Shown one piece after another: positions 1 through 11,460 of a stretch of DNA of 64,000 nt. Source of the DNA: Streptococcus sanguinis (GTDB taxonomy: Bacteria > Bacillota > Bacilli > Lactobacillales > Streptococcaceae); assembly GCF_900635155.1 (NCBI RefSeq), contig NZ_LR134002.1, positions 1,178,001 through 1,242,000 of the forward strand, in the 5' to 3' direction. Both the position numbers and the translations under genes were made by a program. The notes under the pieces are model-generated. The model saw only the letters and a program-made list of their open reading frames with translations, made no database searches and had not been told where the DNA came from. Within the stretch, counting starts at the first letter, position 1. Every line of letters starts with the position of its first letter.

Positions 1-259
1 CAAAAATTTCCTTGGCGCGTTCAATTGCCAGACTCTCAATCACATCCACTACATCTGTCCCACCATAGTAACGGCGGCCTGGGTAGCCCTCAGCGTACTT
101 ATTGGTCAAAATTGAACCTTGAGCAGCCATGACAGCTTTAGAAACGACATTTTCTGAAGCGATTAGTTCAATATTATGTTGCTGACGTTCTTCTTCTTTA
201 GCAACTGCTTCCCAAATCTCTGGGTCAAATGCTTTGTAGTCTTCTTGGTCAAAAATCAT
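1..259 (-). CDS. glyA: Serine hydroxymethyltransferase (N-terminal part, cut by window edge)
   Basis: PLP enzyme converting serine and tetrahydrofolate to glycine and 5,10-methylene-THF in the cytoplasm. Only the first ~86 residues are inside the window. The start at 259 gives [14 protein letters not shown], followed by the family-typical [17 protein letters not shown] and [15 protein letters not shown] segments (here [13 protein letters not shown] and [16 protein letters not shown]), so identity is firm although the catalytic lysine lies outside. It is preceded by an AGGGAGACACC ribosome-binding region and lies 47 bp after the sua5-like gene on the same strand, the usual streptococcal order. 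Confidence 0.95.
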   Translation of the reverse strand, partial: MIFDQEDYKAFDPEIWEAVAKEEERQQHNIELIASENVVSKAVMAAQGSILTNKYAEGYPGRRYYGGTDVVDVIESLAIERAKEIF

Positions 260-285
260 AAGGTGTCTCCCTTCTTTTGCGAAAA

Positions 286-302
286 TAGGACCTTAGGTCC
301 TA
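286..302 (-). terminator. Short palindrome between sua5-like gene and glyA
   Basis: TAGGACC-TTA-GGTCCTA is a perfect 7-bp inverted repeat with a 3-nt loop, followed on the minus strand by TTTT. It starts just after the stop codon of the upstream gene. The T-run is short, so it is a weak terminator or attenuator that may lower glyA expression relative to the upstream genes; glyA may still be read through. Confidence 0.5.
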
Positions 303-306
303 AAAG

Positions 307-897
307 TTAAAAGTTTATACCACTTACCCGGGCGAGAATATCCTCGCGAGTAATCGCTCCCTGGCGTAAAATAAGAGTCTTTTCTCCAGACAAGTCTAAA
401 ATGGTTGAATCCTGACCTGTCAGAGCAGCATCATCTTTTACTCCCGAGACTTGCTTTTGAAAATCCATCATAATCTGCTGAAAAGAAGTTCCACTAGCTT
501 TTCCAGAAAGATTGGCGGATGGACCAATCAAGGGACCGTACTTCCGAATCAAGTCCAGCGTAACTGGATGCTTAGGAATCCGAAAACCCACGGTTTCCAT
601 ACCTGAGTTTATCCAAACAGGCACTCGGTCATTGGCCTGGAGGATAATAGTCAGCGGCCCAGGTAGAAAGGCTTGATAGAGCTGCTCTAGGTAGCTGGGC
701 TGGTTCTTAGAAAAAACATAAATCTCTTCCAAGCTAGCCACATTGAGATTAAGAGCCTTGTCACGAGGTCTTCGTTTTAATTCGTAGACACGTTCAACCG
801 CCTCTTGATTCAAAGCCTGGGCAAAGAGGCCATAAACTGTTTCTGTCGGCAGGACAACTGCTCCGCCTGCTGCCAGAGTCTTCTCTATCTTATCCAT
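307..897 (-). CDS. ywlC: L-threonylcarbamoyladenylate synthase (Sua5/YrdC/YwlC family)
   Basis: Makes threonylcarbamoyl-AMP from threonine, bicarbonate and ATP, the first step of the t6A modification at position 37 of ANN-decoding tRNAs; the product is handed to the TsaD complex. The 196 residues show the YrdC fold motifs: LPTETVYGLFAQA near the N-terminus, the basic binding stretch KRRPRDKALNLNV and SANLSG around residue 130. This is the short form without a full C-terminal Sua5 domain. It overlaps prmC by 8 bp, so translation is probably coupled. The start at 897 is chosen because the family motif begins about 15 residues later. Confidence 0.92.
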   Translation of the reverse strand: MDKIEKTLAAGGAVVLPTETVYGLFAQALNQEAVERVYELKRRPRDKALNLNVASLEEIYVFSKNQPSYLEQLYQAFLPGPLTIILQANDRVPVWINSGMETVGFRIPKHPVTLDLIRKYGPLIGPSANLSGKASGTSFQQIMMDFQKQVSGVKDDAALTGQDSTILDLSGEKTLILRQGAITREDILARVSGINF

Positions 898-1720
898 TGT
901 CCATCGCCACCATTCTATCTTTGCCGAATTGATCTTTCAGAACTCGGATTCGTTTTTGCGGAAAAGATTTTTTTAGTAACTCCCTGACACCGTCTCCTTG
1001 CTTGTAACCAATTTCCAGATAGATCTTTCCCTTTTCTGTCAGATAGTCTCCTGCCTGCTCGGCTATTTTCCGGTAGACTGCATAGCCATCTTCCTCCGCA
1101 AAGAGAGCCATGTGAGGCTCTGAAGTCAAAACATTAAGTCCAACTTCATGCTTATCTTCTTCTGAAATATAAGGCGGATTGGAGGCGATAATGTCAAATT
1201 TTCCTTGTATTGTATCCAAGCAATCAGATTGGACAAAAGTGAGGTTGAGTCCGCAAGACTGAGCATTTTCTGCTGCCAAGGAAAGAGCATCTTTTGACAG
1301 ATCAGAAGCAGTAATCTTCCAGTCTGGGCGGCTGTTTGCTAGTGCAAGAGCAATGGCTCCGCTACCTGTTCCGATATCCAAGATAGACAGAGAACTTTCG
1401 GGATTTTCTGACAAAATCAGCTCCACCAACTCCTCCGTCTCAGGCCTTGGAATCAGAACTCGCTCATCCACCTTGAGAGTCAAACCGTTAAAGTCACTGC
1501 TCCCAATGATATACTGGGCTGGCTTGTGAGCAAGCAGCTGCTCTTGAATTGCTTTTAGCTGCTCACGGTCTTCCCGGCTGACTTCTGTCCGAAGCTTTAG
1601 AACAAAGTCGGTAAAGGAGAGCTCGTTGAGAGCCCGATAAACGAAAGACAGGCTTTCTGCTTCTTCTCCCGCTGCTACTAGCTCCTGCTCTAACTCAGTC
1701 AAATATTGAGTCAATGTCAT
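890..1720 (-). CDS. prmC: Release factor glutamine N5-methyltransferase
   Basis: SAM-dependent enzyme that methylates the glutamine of the GGQ motif in release factors 1 and 2, raising termination efficiency. The 276-residue protein has an N-terminal helical recognition domain (1 to ~75), then the Rossmann domain with ILDIGTGSGAIALALA (SAM binding) and the signature NPPY (SNPPYISEED) that holds the substrate glutamine. It lies directly after prfA, its substrate gene: the prfA stop and prmC start share the base at 1720. This coupling of enzyme and substrate is standard in Firmicutes. Confidence 0.96.
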   Translation of the reverse strand: MTLTQYLTELEQELVAAGEEAESLSFVYRALNELSFTDFVLKLRTEVSREDREQLKAIQEQLLAHKPAQYIIGSSDFNGLTLKVDERVLIPRPETEELVELILSENPESSLSILDIGTGSGAIALALANSRPDWKITASDLSKDALSLAAENAQSCGLNLTFVQSDCLDTIQGKFDIIASNPPYISEEDKHEVGLNVLTSEPHMALFAEEDGYAVYRKIAEQAGDYLTEKGKIYLEIGYKQGDGVRELLKKSFPQKRIRVLKDQFGKDRMVAMDNG

Positions 1721-2799
1721 TATTTATTCAGCTCTTCTAGTTTTTGTGTTTGGTCATAGAGAACCAAGGCATCAACAACTTCATCCAGTTTGCCAGCTAA
1801 AATCGTATCCAGCTTTTGCAGAGTCAATCCAATACGGTGGTCTGTCACACGGTTTTGTGGGAAATTATAGGTGCGAATCCGCTCTGAGCGATCGCCTGTA
1901 CCAATTGTGGACTTGCGCTCTGCATCTTGCTCATCTTGAGCAATTTGAGCAAAGTGGTCTGCCACACGAGCTCGGATGATTTTCATAGCCTTATCTCGGT
2001 TCTTCTGCTGAGTACGCTCTTCCTGCATTTCAACCTTGATATTGGTTGGCAGATGGACAATACGAACCGCGGTTGCAACCTTGTTGACGTTCTGTCCGCC
2101 GGCACCTGAAGCGTGGTAGATGTCAACACGCAAATCTTTAGGATCAATGTCGTATTCGACTTCTTCGATTTCTGGCATCACCAAGACAGTTGCCGTCGAG
2201 GTGTGAACGCGACCTTGGCTTTCGGTCACAGGAACCCGCTGTACGCGGTGTGCACCAGATTCATACTTAAGTTTCGAGTAGACCGACTGACCTGAGACCA
2301 TAGCGACCACCTCCTTGATCCCACCTACACCATTGTAAGAAGCCTCCATGACTTCGAAGCGCCAGCCTTGGCTTTCAGCATATTTTTGATACATCTGCAA
2401 GAGGTCTCCTGCGAACAACTGAGCCTCATCTCCTCCTGCTGCACCGCGGATTTCAAGGATAATATTCTTATCATCGTTTGGATCTTTCGGTAAAAGAAGG
2501 ATTTTTAGTTTTTCCTCGTATTCTTCTTTTTCAGCCTTGGCATCCTTGAGCTCCTGCTTGGCCATTTCTTCCAAGTCGGCATCACCAGAGGCGTCTTTAA
2601 TCATCTCTTCAGCGTCAGTGATGTTTTGCAGGACTTTTTTATACTCGCGGTATGCCGTCACTGTATCTCGGGTGCTGGCTTCTTCCTTAGAAAGCTCCAT
2701 AAAACGCTTGGTATCACTGACCACATCAGGGTCACTCAAAAGCTCACCTAACTCTTCGTAGCGATCTTCAACCGCCTGTAACTGTTCATAGATGTTCAT
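1720..2799 (-). CDS. prfA: Peptide chain release factor 1
   Basis: Reads UAA and UAG stop codons and triggers peptide hydrolysis on the ribosome. The 359-residue length is normal. The catalytic GGQ lies in GAGGQNVNK around residue 235, in the context [13 protein letters not shown], and the tripeptide anticodon region is the preceding variable part of domain 2 (GAHRVQRVP is also visible). The start ATG at 2799 follows an AAAGGAGATGATGAAAAATCT-type leader. It sits between tdk and prmC in a probable operon. Confidence 0.97.
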   Translation of the reverse strand: MNIYEQLQAVEDRYEELGELLSDPDVVSDTKRFMELSKEEASTRDTVTAYREYKKVLQNITDAEEMIKDASGDADLEEMAKQELKDAKAEKEEYEEKLKILLLPKDPNDDKNIILEIRGAAGGDEAQLFAGDLLQMYQKYAESQGWRFEVMEASYNGVGGIKEVVAMVSGQSVYSKLKYESGAHRVQRVPVTESQGRVHTSTATVLVMPEIEEVEYDIDPKDLRVDIYHASGAGGQNVNKVATAVRIVHLPTNIKVEMQEERTQQKNRDKAMKIIRARVADHFAQIAQDEQDAERKSTIGTGDRSERIRTYNFPQNRVTDHRIGLTLQKLDTILAGKLDEVVDALVLYDQTQKLEELNK

Positions 2800-2835
2800 A
2801 GATTTTTCATCATCTCCTTTATTTCTATCATTGGA

Positions 2836-3408
2836 TTACTTAATATCAGGGTTAAAATAGTGCTTGCGGCAGACTGAGATATAGGTCTCGTGGCCGCCAA
2901 TTTTAATCTGCTCTCCGTCATAAACCGGCTTTCCGTTATCAGTCCGTAAAACCATGGTGGCCTTACGAGAGCAATATTGGCAAATGGTTTTAATCTCCTC
3001 AATCTTATCAGCCAAGAGTAAGAGATGTTTGGAGCCTTCAAAGAGTTCATTGCGAAAATCGTTCTTCAGACCAAAAGCCATAACTGGAACACCCAACTCA
3101 TCCACCACTCTAGCCAAATCATAGACATGATGGCGTTTCAAGAACTGAGCTTCATCAATTAAAACACAGTATGGCTTCTCAGGCAGCTGCTGGATATAGC
3201 CAAAAATATCCGTCTGATCTTCAATAGCCATAGCATTCCGCTTCATACCGATACGACTAGAAACGACACCAAAACCGTCGCGGGTATCAACAGCCGAGGT
3301 CATGATAACTACGCTCTTGCCTTGTTCTTCATAATTGTGGGCCACTTTCAAAATTTCAATGGTCTTGCCCGAATTCATCGTGCCATATTTGTAGTATAAC
3401 TGAGCCAT
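2836..3408 (-). CDS. tdk: Thymidine kinase (type II)
   Basis: Salvages thymidine by ATP-dependent phosphorylation to dTMP. The 190-residue protein has the P-loop GTMNSGKT at residues 9-16, Walker [10 protein letters not shown], and a zinc-binding lasso with CQYC and a C-terminal CRKH pair. Length and motifs match the small TK1-like bacterial enzyme. It is the first gene of the tdk-prfA-prmC-sua5-glyA string and reads from a promoter facing the tautomerase gene. Confidence 0.96.
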   Translation of the reverse strand: MAQLYYKYGTMNSGKTIEILKVAHNYEEQGKSVVIMTSAVDTRDGFGVVSSRIGMKRNAMAIEDQTDIFGYIQQLPEKPYCVLIDEAQFLKRHHVYDLARVVDELGVPVMAFGLKNDFRNELFEGSKHLLLLADKIEEIKTICQYCSRKATMVLRTDNGKPVYDGEQIKIGGHETYISVCRKHYFNPDIK

Positions 3409-3454
3409 AATTTAAATCTTTGCTAATTCACTATCTCCATTTTTACTTCACATT

Positions 3455-3501
3455 ATTTTACCATAATTCACTACTCTTTAAAACCTCATTTGTGATAAAA
3501 T
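3455..3501. promoter_or_regulatory. Divergent promoters for tdk (-) and tautomerase (+)
   Basis: On the minus strand TGG-TAAAAT (-10 at 3455-3460) is an extended -10 about 45 bp upstream of tdk. On the plus strand TGA-TAAAAT (-10 at 3496-3501) is an extended -10 about 30 bp upstream of the tautomerase ATG. Both -35 boxes are poor, which fits dependence on the extended TGn motif. The two -10 boxes are only 35 bp apart, so the polymerase footprints would overlap. Confidence 0.55.
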
Positions 3502-3531
3502 AATGATAAAGAAATAAAGGAGGCAAAAAAT

Positions 3532-3714
3532 ATGCCATTTGTTAGAATTGATTTATTTGAAGGTCGTACTCTGGAGCAGAAAAAAGCTCTTGCCAAGGAA
3601 GTAACTGAAGCCGTTGTCAGAAATACAGGCGCACCTCAGTCTGCTGTCCATGTCATTATTAACGACATGCCAGAAGGAACCTACTTCCCACAAGGAGAAA
3701 TGAGGGAAAAATAA
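3532..3714 (+). CDS. 4-oxalocrotonate tautomerase family protein
   Basis: Sixty residues, the usual size of 4-OT subunits, which assemble as hexamers. The catalytic N-terminal proline follows the initiator Met (MPFVRIDLFEGR), and the family ending around EMREK is seen. Streptococcal members are annotated as tautomerase/XylH/DmpI-like, but no aromatic degradation genes are nearby, so the physiological substrate is unknown. The start is fixed by AAAGGAGG 7-14 bp upstream. It ends just before a strong hairpin shared with the convergent beta-glucosidase gene. Confidence 0.88.
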   Translation: MPFVRIDLFEGRTLEQKKALAKEVTEAVVRNTGAPQSAVHVIINDMPEGTYFPQGEMREK

Positions 3715-3720
3715 AAAAGA

Positions 3721-3762
3721 AAAGCCGGCAGTGTATAGGGATACAAACTGCTGGCTTTTTTC
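3721..3762. terminator. Bidirectional terminator, tautomerase / PTS operon
   Basis: AAAGCCGGCAGT (3721-3732) pairs with ACTGCTGGCTTT (3747-3758) with one G-U pair and a 14-nt loop; TTTTTT follows on the plus strand and TTTTCTTTTTT on the minus strand. It lies between two convergent genes ending at 3714 and 3783. Confidence 0.85.
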
Positions 3763-3782
3763 TATGAATGGCTTCTACTGTT

Positions 3783-6472
<2,690 letters not shown>

Positions 6473-6485
6473 CAGAAAAACCTCC

Positions 6486-6776
6486 TTAAGATATTGCTTT
6501 AATTAATTGAAAGATATTCTTACAATCTCCCATTGCATAATCCATAGCTGGAATGGTGGCAACAGGTTTTGAAACTGTCTCTTTGACAGAATCAAGTTTA
6601 TAAGAAACCTGAGGACCTAATAAAATTACGTCATAGTCCTGAGCATAATCTTGATAGTCCATCAATCCGACCGCTTTTATATCGAGGTCAATACCTTGGT
6701 CATTTGCATATTGCTCCATTTTTTTCATCAGGATGCTCGTGGACATTCCGGCTGCACATATTAATAAGATTTTCAT
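6486..6776 (-). CDS. celA: PTS lactose/cellobiose-type EIIB
   Basis: Cytoplasmic phosphocarrier that receives phosphate from EIIA and gives it to the incoming sugar. Ninety-six residues, with the phosphorylation cysteine Cys7 in the P-loop ICAAGMSTS. GPQVSYKLD in the middle is also family-typical. The start codon overlaps the IIA stop (6773-6776), indicating translational coupling. This is the canonical separate-IIB architecture of cellobiose PTS. Confidence 0.94.
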   Translation of the reverse strand: MKILLICAAGMSTSILMKKMEQYANDQGIDLDIKAVGLMDYQDYAQDYDVILLGPQVSYKLDSVKETVSKPVATIPAMDYAMGDCKNIFQLIKAIS

Positions 6777-7105
6777 TGTCTTTCTCCTTCTCTATTGGAA
6801 TACAGTTCAATCATCTCAGTGATAAGGTCAATAGCCAAGAGACTCGTCATAAAATGATCTTGTGCATGAACAAGCAATATACTCAACTGATGACCGTTTC
6901 CTTGTGCTTCTTCCTGCAATAATTCCGTTTGAGAATGATGGGCTTTTAAAATAACACTATTTGCCCCATCCATTAATTCCTTAGCTGCATCAAATTCGGC
7001 TAATTTTGCTTTTTTAAGTGCTTCAAAAGCTAAGGATCGGGCCGCACCAGAATTGGCAATTAAGGACATGGCAATAATCTCCGCTGAACTATTCCATTCT
7101 TCCAT
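6773..7105 (-). CDS. celC: PTS lactose/cellobiose-type EIIA
   Basis: Trimeric helical phosphocarrier that accepts phosphate from HPr. The phosphorylated histidine is His80 in LLVHAQDHFMT, in the family's HAQDH motif; AGAARSLAFEAL-like helix (NSGAARSLAFEAL) is typical. I place the start at ATG 7105 (MEEWNSS) because GGAGG lies 6-10 bases upstream; a TTG six codons earlier would read the ribosome binding site itself as protein. It is the first gene of the PTS operon. Confidence 0.93.
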   Translation of the reverse strand: MEEWNSSAEIIAMSLIANSGAARSLAFEALKKAKLAEFDAAKELMDGANSVILKAHHSQTELLQEEAQGNGHQLSILLVHAQDHFMTSLLAIDLITEMIELYSNREGERQ

Positions 7106-7140
7106 ACAAACTCCTCCTTTCAATTTGACTTCTTACCCAA

Positions 7141-7169
7141 AGTTTACTATAGCTTTATTTTACTGTCAA
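7141..7169 (-). promoter_or_regulatory. Promoter of the cellobiose-type PTS operon
   Basis: A perfect -35 TTGACA (7164-7169) and -10 TAAACT (7141-7146) are separated by 17 bp, about 35 bp upstream of the IIA start. A cre-like core AAACGCTTT (11 of 14 consensus positions) overlaps the upstream edge of the -35, suggesting weak CcpA control. The rest of the 371-bp gap 7106-7476 is AT-rich; apart from this promoter and the one for the DUF3284 gene I see no clear structure, and no binding site for the nearby PRD regulator could be recognised. Confidence 0.7.
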
Positions 7170-7440
7170 AAGCGTTTATATTTTCTTAATATACAGTTTT
7201 CTAGCTTAGTGTATCCATTTTCAAATGCCATTCATACTCAATTTATTATAAAAAATTTAAAGCAACACTTTCTTACGTGCTTTACCTCTGGTACTCTGTT
7301 ATTTTTAAATAGTTCCTTTAATATATTTTAGAACCTATCGTAAAATTAGTGTATAAAAATTAATCGTTTTTTATGATAATGTATAACACAAAGCTAAAGA
7401 GTATAAAATTCATTAAAATCCGTCTCTTTTTCCTCAGGGG

Positions 7441-7470
7441 GTTACTTTCCGCAAGGGCTTATTATATACT
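7441..7470 (+). promoter_or_regulatory. Promoter placing transcription start at the DUF3284 ATG
   Basis: TATACT at 7465-7470 is a good -10 box, with a weak TTACTT about 17 bp upstream. Transcription would be expected to start about 7 bp after the box, at 7477, which is the A of the ATG. No Shine-Dalgarno sequence is present between box and ATG (TAATTT). This is the arrangement of a leaderless transcript. Confidence 0.5.
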
Positions 7471-7476
7471 TAATTT

Positions 7477-7914
7477 ATGAAGATTATTAGAGAACTCCAA
7501 GTCACTTCAGATGAATTTTATGACTTCTTGGAAAGCGAGTTTCTGAATCAAATCAATCAAACTGACAATCAAACAAAAAAGATAGATAGGTTAAAGAAAG
7601 GACTTCGTTACTCAAAATTGTCAGACAATGTCTATACCAAGACTGATTATGAGATTCTGGACTATCGTCGCCATGAAACCTACGTCATTCAAATCTCGTC
7701 CCACAGTGAAAAAACGATTACTTCCTACAAGACCAAGCCTTGCTCAAAAGGGCTTGAGGTTACGCTAGAACAAGAACAAAATAAATTGACAAAAAATTCA
7801 AAAAGCAAGCTCATCAAGTGGATGGGAGAGCTTCTCTACTTTGGTCGCCTTTCGGAAAATCTTTATAAGATTCAAGGGGAAATTGAAAAGGCTAGAAAAG
7901 CGAAAACTCAGTAA
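7477..7914 (+). CDS. DUF3284 domain protein
   Basis: A 145-residue soluble protein without signal or membrane segments. The start MKIIRELQVTSDEFYDFL and the later DYRRHETYVIQISS and TITSYK segments resemble DUF3284 proteins, which in lactobacilli and streptococci are repeatedly encoded with cellobiose-type PTS and beta-glucosidase genes. The fold is probably an SRPBCC/helix-grip-like domain, which is an inference. Function is unknown. It is divergent from the PTS operon and 83 bp upstream of the GH20 gene. There is no ribosome binding site, see the promoter entry. Confidence 0.8.
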   Translation: MKIIRELQVTSDEFYDFLESEFLNQINQTDNQTKKIDRLKKGLRYSKLSDNVYTKTDYEILDYRRHETYVIQISSHSEKTITSYKTKPCSKGLEVTLEQEQNKLTKNSKSKLIKWMGELLYFGRLSENLYKIQGEIEKARKAKTQ

Positions 7915-7997
7915 AAGGCAAATCCGATCCATACCTTCTTTTCTGCTACCAAATTTTTTATGACTCGCAGATATTCAGATAGTTCAAGGAGTAGATC

Positions 7998-9959
7998 ATG
8001 AAACAAGGCATCACACCTCAATATTGGAAACAAGAAAACAGCGGTCGCTATTTCACTAAAGAAACTCAAATATTCAGCCCGATTCCTATTTTGAGTGACA
8101 CTTTACGGGCTCATCCAAGAGCAAGAAATGATGGACAGCTGGCTTTCCCTGCCATTCATTTCGTAGAAGGGATTTCCCGAGAAGTTGGTCAAGAGGTCAT
8201 GCAGTCCTTTTCACTTGCCTATCCATCCAATCCTGAAGCGCACATCGTAAAGGCTACTGAAGATGGTATTTTCGTTTATGCTTTGTCCCAACGTGGCTTA
8301 TTTTATGGGGCAATTTCGATTATCCAAATGTTGCAGGATGGCTACTTACCTTATGGTTTGGCCTACGACGAACCCGTCTGTTCTGAGCGTGGACTCAAGG
8401 TCTTTTTACCGTCTCGTAAGAATATGGATTTCTTCAAGCAATTTGTGGATATGCTTGCTTTCTTCAAGTACAATACCCTCATGATTGAAATCGGCGGTGC
8501 TATGGAATATAAAAAACACCCTGAAATTAACCAGGAGTGGATTAAATATTGTGCTGATATGGCTGAATACTCTGGCAAGACCAAAGAAATCCAAGACTAT
8601 ACCTTCCCTTGGTACAAGAATGCCATTCACATGGAAAATGGTGATGGGGAATTTCTAAGTCAAAATGATGTGAAAGATCTGGTCCTCTACTGTAAGGAAC
8701 GATTTTTTGAAGTGATTCCTGAGGTTCCCTCTCTTGGCCACTGTGACTACCTGATGCTTGGCCACCCTGAAATCGCAGAAATCCCTGAAGATCCTTATCC
8801 GGACACTTACTGCCCATCAAATCCTGCCTCTTATGAACTCCTCTTTGATGTTCTGGATGAAATCATTGAGGTCTTTGAACCTGAAGTCATCAATATCGGA
8901 CATGATGAATACTATTCAATTGCCATGTGTGAGCGCTGCAAAGGAAAGGCTGGATCAGACATCTTTGCAGAGGATGTTATCAAAATTTATGACTATCTAA
9001 AACAGAAAAATGTCCGAACCATGATTTGGGGAGACAAGTTACTTAAAAACGCTATCGTTCCTGATGCAGGGCCTTTTGGTGGAGCAGAAATCGTCATGTA
9101 CACTCCCCAGTTCAAAAAAGATACAGGCAAAAAAGTTGGCATCATGCCGGCAACCTGGCAGGCTATTAACCAGATTCCCAAAGATGTCGAAATTCTCCAT
9201 TGGCTCTGGAGTTTGGATGAACAACTGGAAGATGAAGTTTTAGAAGAAGGCTTTAGCATCCGTTATGGTAATTTTGAAGGCTATCTCTTTCCGCATTGGG
9301 CTGAGCATTTGAAGAAGGGGAGCAAGGGGGCTATCATCTCCAACTGGAGCACCTTAAATGAGGTAATCCTGCAGAGAAATGTCATTTTCTTTGGCTTGGC
9401 CTATGCTTACGAGATGTTTTGGAATCATGACTATCGTGATGAAGACTATGCGACTATCCGTGATAAAACCTTATCTTATCTCTTCCATTACCACTATCCT
9501 GATCTTCAAAACCACTCGCGCAGCCTTGAAGCACTGGCGCATCCCAGCTGGATTGAAATTGGCTATGCTACTGACTATTTTGTGGAATACCAATGGTTTG
9601 TGGACGGTGTCTTCCCTGAAATGGAAACCTATCAAATCGGAAATATTCTACTAATCTATACTGATCAAACCAAGTTCACTGTTCCCATTATCTTTGGAGA
9701 AAACATTGGCAAAACAAGTGTTGACTGGGATCGGTCTACCAATACCAACCCTTTACCTGGTGAACCTATCTATAAAGTAGATGAGCAATTATTTGAAGTC
9801 TCGCTTAGAACCAAACCTTATCAAAAAGAGCAGCAAACTTTCTTCGCATTTCCTATTCAAAACCCTTATCCTGAAAAGGAATTGAAGAATGTAGAGGTTG
9901 AAACAGAAGCTGACAAAGATTGTCAAATTTTTGTTGATCAAATTGCCTATTATCACTAA
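7998..9959 (+). CDS. Glycoside hydrolase family 20 (beta-N-acetylhexosaminidase-like), cytoplasmic
   Basis: Likely removes terminal beta-linked GlcNAc/GalNAc by substrate-assisted catalysis. It has 653 residues: an N-terminal zincin-like domain (to ~120, VEGISREVGQEV), then the barrel starting near SERGLKVFLPSRKNMDF. The GH20 catalytic pair is Asp303-Glu304 in INIGHDEYYS; HWLWSLDEQL and NWSTLNE supply further active-site aromatics. No signal peptide, so it acts on imported oligosaccharides. The start follows CAAGGAGTAGATC. The context of DUF3284, PTS and MATE genes suggests intracellular glycan use, but the exact substrate is unknown. Confidence 0.82.
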   Translation: MKQGITPQYWKQENSGRYFTKETQIFSPIPILSDTLRAHPRARNDGQLAFPAIHFVEGISREVGQEVMQSFSLAYPSNPEAHIVKATEDGIFVYALSQRGLFYGAISIIQMLQDGYLPYGLAYDEPVCSERGLKVFLPSRKNMDFFKQFVDMLAFFKYNTLMIEIGGAMEYKKHPEINQEWIKYCADMAEYSGKTKEIQDYTFPWYKNAIHMENGDGEFLSQNDVKDLVLYCKERFFEVIPEVPSLGHCDYLMLGHPEIAEIPEDPYPDTYCPSNPASYELLFDVLDEIIEVFEPEVINIGHDEYYSIAMCERCKGKAGSDIFAEDVIKIYDYLKQKNVRTMIWGDKLLKNAIVPDAGPFGGAEIVMYTPQFKKDTGKKVGIMPATWQAINQIPKDVEILHWLWSLDEQLEDEVLEEGFSIRYGNFEGYLFPHWAEHLKKGSKGAIISNWSTLNEVILQRNVIFFGLAYAYEMFWNHDYRDEDYATIRDKTLSYLFHYHYPDLQNHSRSLEALAHPSWIEIGYATDYFVEYQWFVDGVFPEMETYQIGNILLIYTDQTKFTVPIIFGENIGKTSVDWDRSTNTNPLPGEPIYKVDEQLFEVSLRTKPYQKEQQTFFAFPIQNPYPEKELKNVEVETEADKDCQIFVDQIAYYH

Positions 9960-10110
9960 ACTTGAGGCTTATTTCAAGCTATCAGATAGAAATAGCGAAA
10001 TTTATGAGGAATCAGAATCATCCAATTCAAAAAAAGCAGAAACTTTCTAGATATCAGGTTACTAGACATACTGATTGCTTATCCTATTTGAAACGAAAGG
10101 AGGTGGGAGA

Positions 10111-11460
10111 GTGAGTGAAAAGAAAACATTTCTGAAACAATTCTTACGTCTCAGTCTACCGTTTTCTCTTCAATTTCTACTAGCCAGCGCTGTCAATCTA
10201 GCTGATGTTGTCATGATTGGACAGCTAGGGGAAAAACAAATCGCAGCTGCTGGTGCTGCCAACCAGATTTTCTTTCTCTTGACTATTGTACAGTTTGGTA
10301 TCGGTAGCGGAGCTTCTGTCTTCATGGCCCAATACTGGGGAGCCCAGCGAATTGCTGATATGAGAAAAACCTTGGGATTAGTCTATATGCTGAGCGGGAT
10401 CATCTCCGCTTCCTTTACTTTAGTCGCTTTACTTTTTCCCAAGCAACTGATTGGCTTTTATATCCATGATACCGAAGCTATTCAGTTGGGCGCCCAGTAC
10501 CTATCTATCGTCTCCTGGACCTACCTGATGACAGCTATCACAACCTCCTTGGCCACCATGTGTCGCTGTAGTAACGAAGTTTTCTTACCAACTCTTGCAA
10601 GTCTCCTATCCATGGCGACCAATATCATTGGCAATGCCGTCCTTATTTTTGGACTGATTGGATTTCCTAAACTTGGACTGGTTGGTGCTGCTATTGCTAC
10701 CTTTATTGCTCGATTGCTAGAGCTTTGCTTGTTAGTATTTGGTGTCTATCGAACAAGGATGGCTGGAGCAGCTAGCATAACTGAACTCTTTGCCTTTCAC
10801 AAAGATTTTATTTATCAATTTTTGAAAAAAACCTTGCCAGTCGTCTTCAATGAAGGCGCCTGGTCGCTCGGAACAACGATTGGCTTGGCCATTATCGGGC
10901 TATTAGGTACTGAAGTGGTGGCCTCTACCCAGATTGCTAGCGCCATTGCCCAAATTGGTTTTGTCTTCGTTCGTGGTGCAGGCAATGCCGTAGCTGTTAT
11001 GCTAGGCAATACCATCGGAGAGAATCAAGTAGAAAAAGCCTTACAAGATGCCAAGCGCTTCTTACTTCTATTACCTCTCATCGGGCTCATCGTCAGCGTC
11101 CTACTCATCTGGGCCACGCCCTTAGCCCTGAAACTCTACAACTTAAGCAATCAGACAGAGCAGCTAACCATCTTGATGATTCAGTTAAATGCCCTGTTGT
11201 TTATCCCAAAAGCATTTAGTGTTGTTTTAATCGTTGGGATTTTACGTAGCGGAGGCGATACCAACTATGCCTGTCTGCTAGATATTTTACCCGTCTGGCT
11301 CTTCAGCATTCCACTTGGCTATGCTCTGGTTAGTCTGCAGGCTCCCATTTGGCTAATCTTTCTTGTGATAAATGGCGAAGACATTCTCAAGCCAATCTGG
11401 GGCATCCCTCGTGTCTTCTCAGGGAAATGGCTGCATAATCTTGTACAAGAGCACATGTAA
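10111..11460 (+). CDS. MATE family efflux transporter
   Basis: Multidrug and toxin extrusion family exporter with about twelve membrane segments in two six-helix halves, using Na+ or H+. About 449 residues. FLRLSLPFSLQFLLASAVNLADVVMIGQLG is a typical MATE start (split here as SLPFSLQFLL and NLADVVMIGQLG), and PVVFNEGAWSLG opens the second half. I choose the GTG at 10111, which has AAAGGAGG 7 bases upstream; the TTG at 10075 would include that site. The substrate is unknown. Confidence 0.9.
   Translation: MSEKKTFLKQFLRLSLPFSLQFLLASAVNLADVVMIGQLGEKQIAAAGAANQIFFLLTIVQFGIGSGASVFMAQYWGAQRIADMRKTLGLVYMLSGIISASFTLVALLFPKQLIGFYIHDTEAIQLGAQYLSIVSWTYLMTAITTSLATMCRCSNEVFLPTLASLLSMATNIIGNAVLIFGLIGFPKLGLVGAAIATFIARLLELCLLVFGVYRTRMAGAASITELFAFHKDFIYQFLKKTLPVVFNEGAWSLGTTIGLAIIGLLGTEVVASTQIASAIAQIGFVFVRGAGNAVAVMLGNTIGENQVEKALQDAKRFLLLLPLIGLIVSVLLIWATPLALKLYNLSNQTEQLTILMIQLNALLFIPKAFSVVLIVGILRSGGDTNYACLLDILPVWLFSIPLGYALVSLQAPIWLIFLVINGEDILKPIWGIPRVFSGKWLHNLVQEHM

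Noticed and set aside
2796..3050. 84-residue frame overlapping tdk and prfA
   Set aside because: Out of frame with tdk and covers its zinc-binding region; the true genes explain the DNA.
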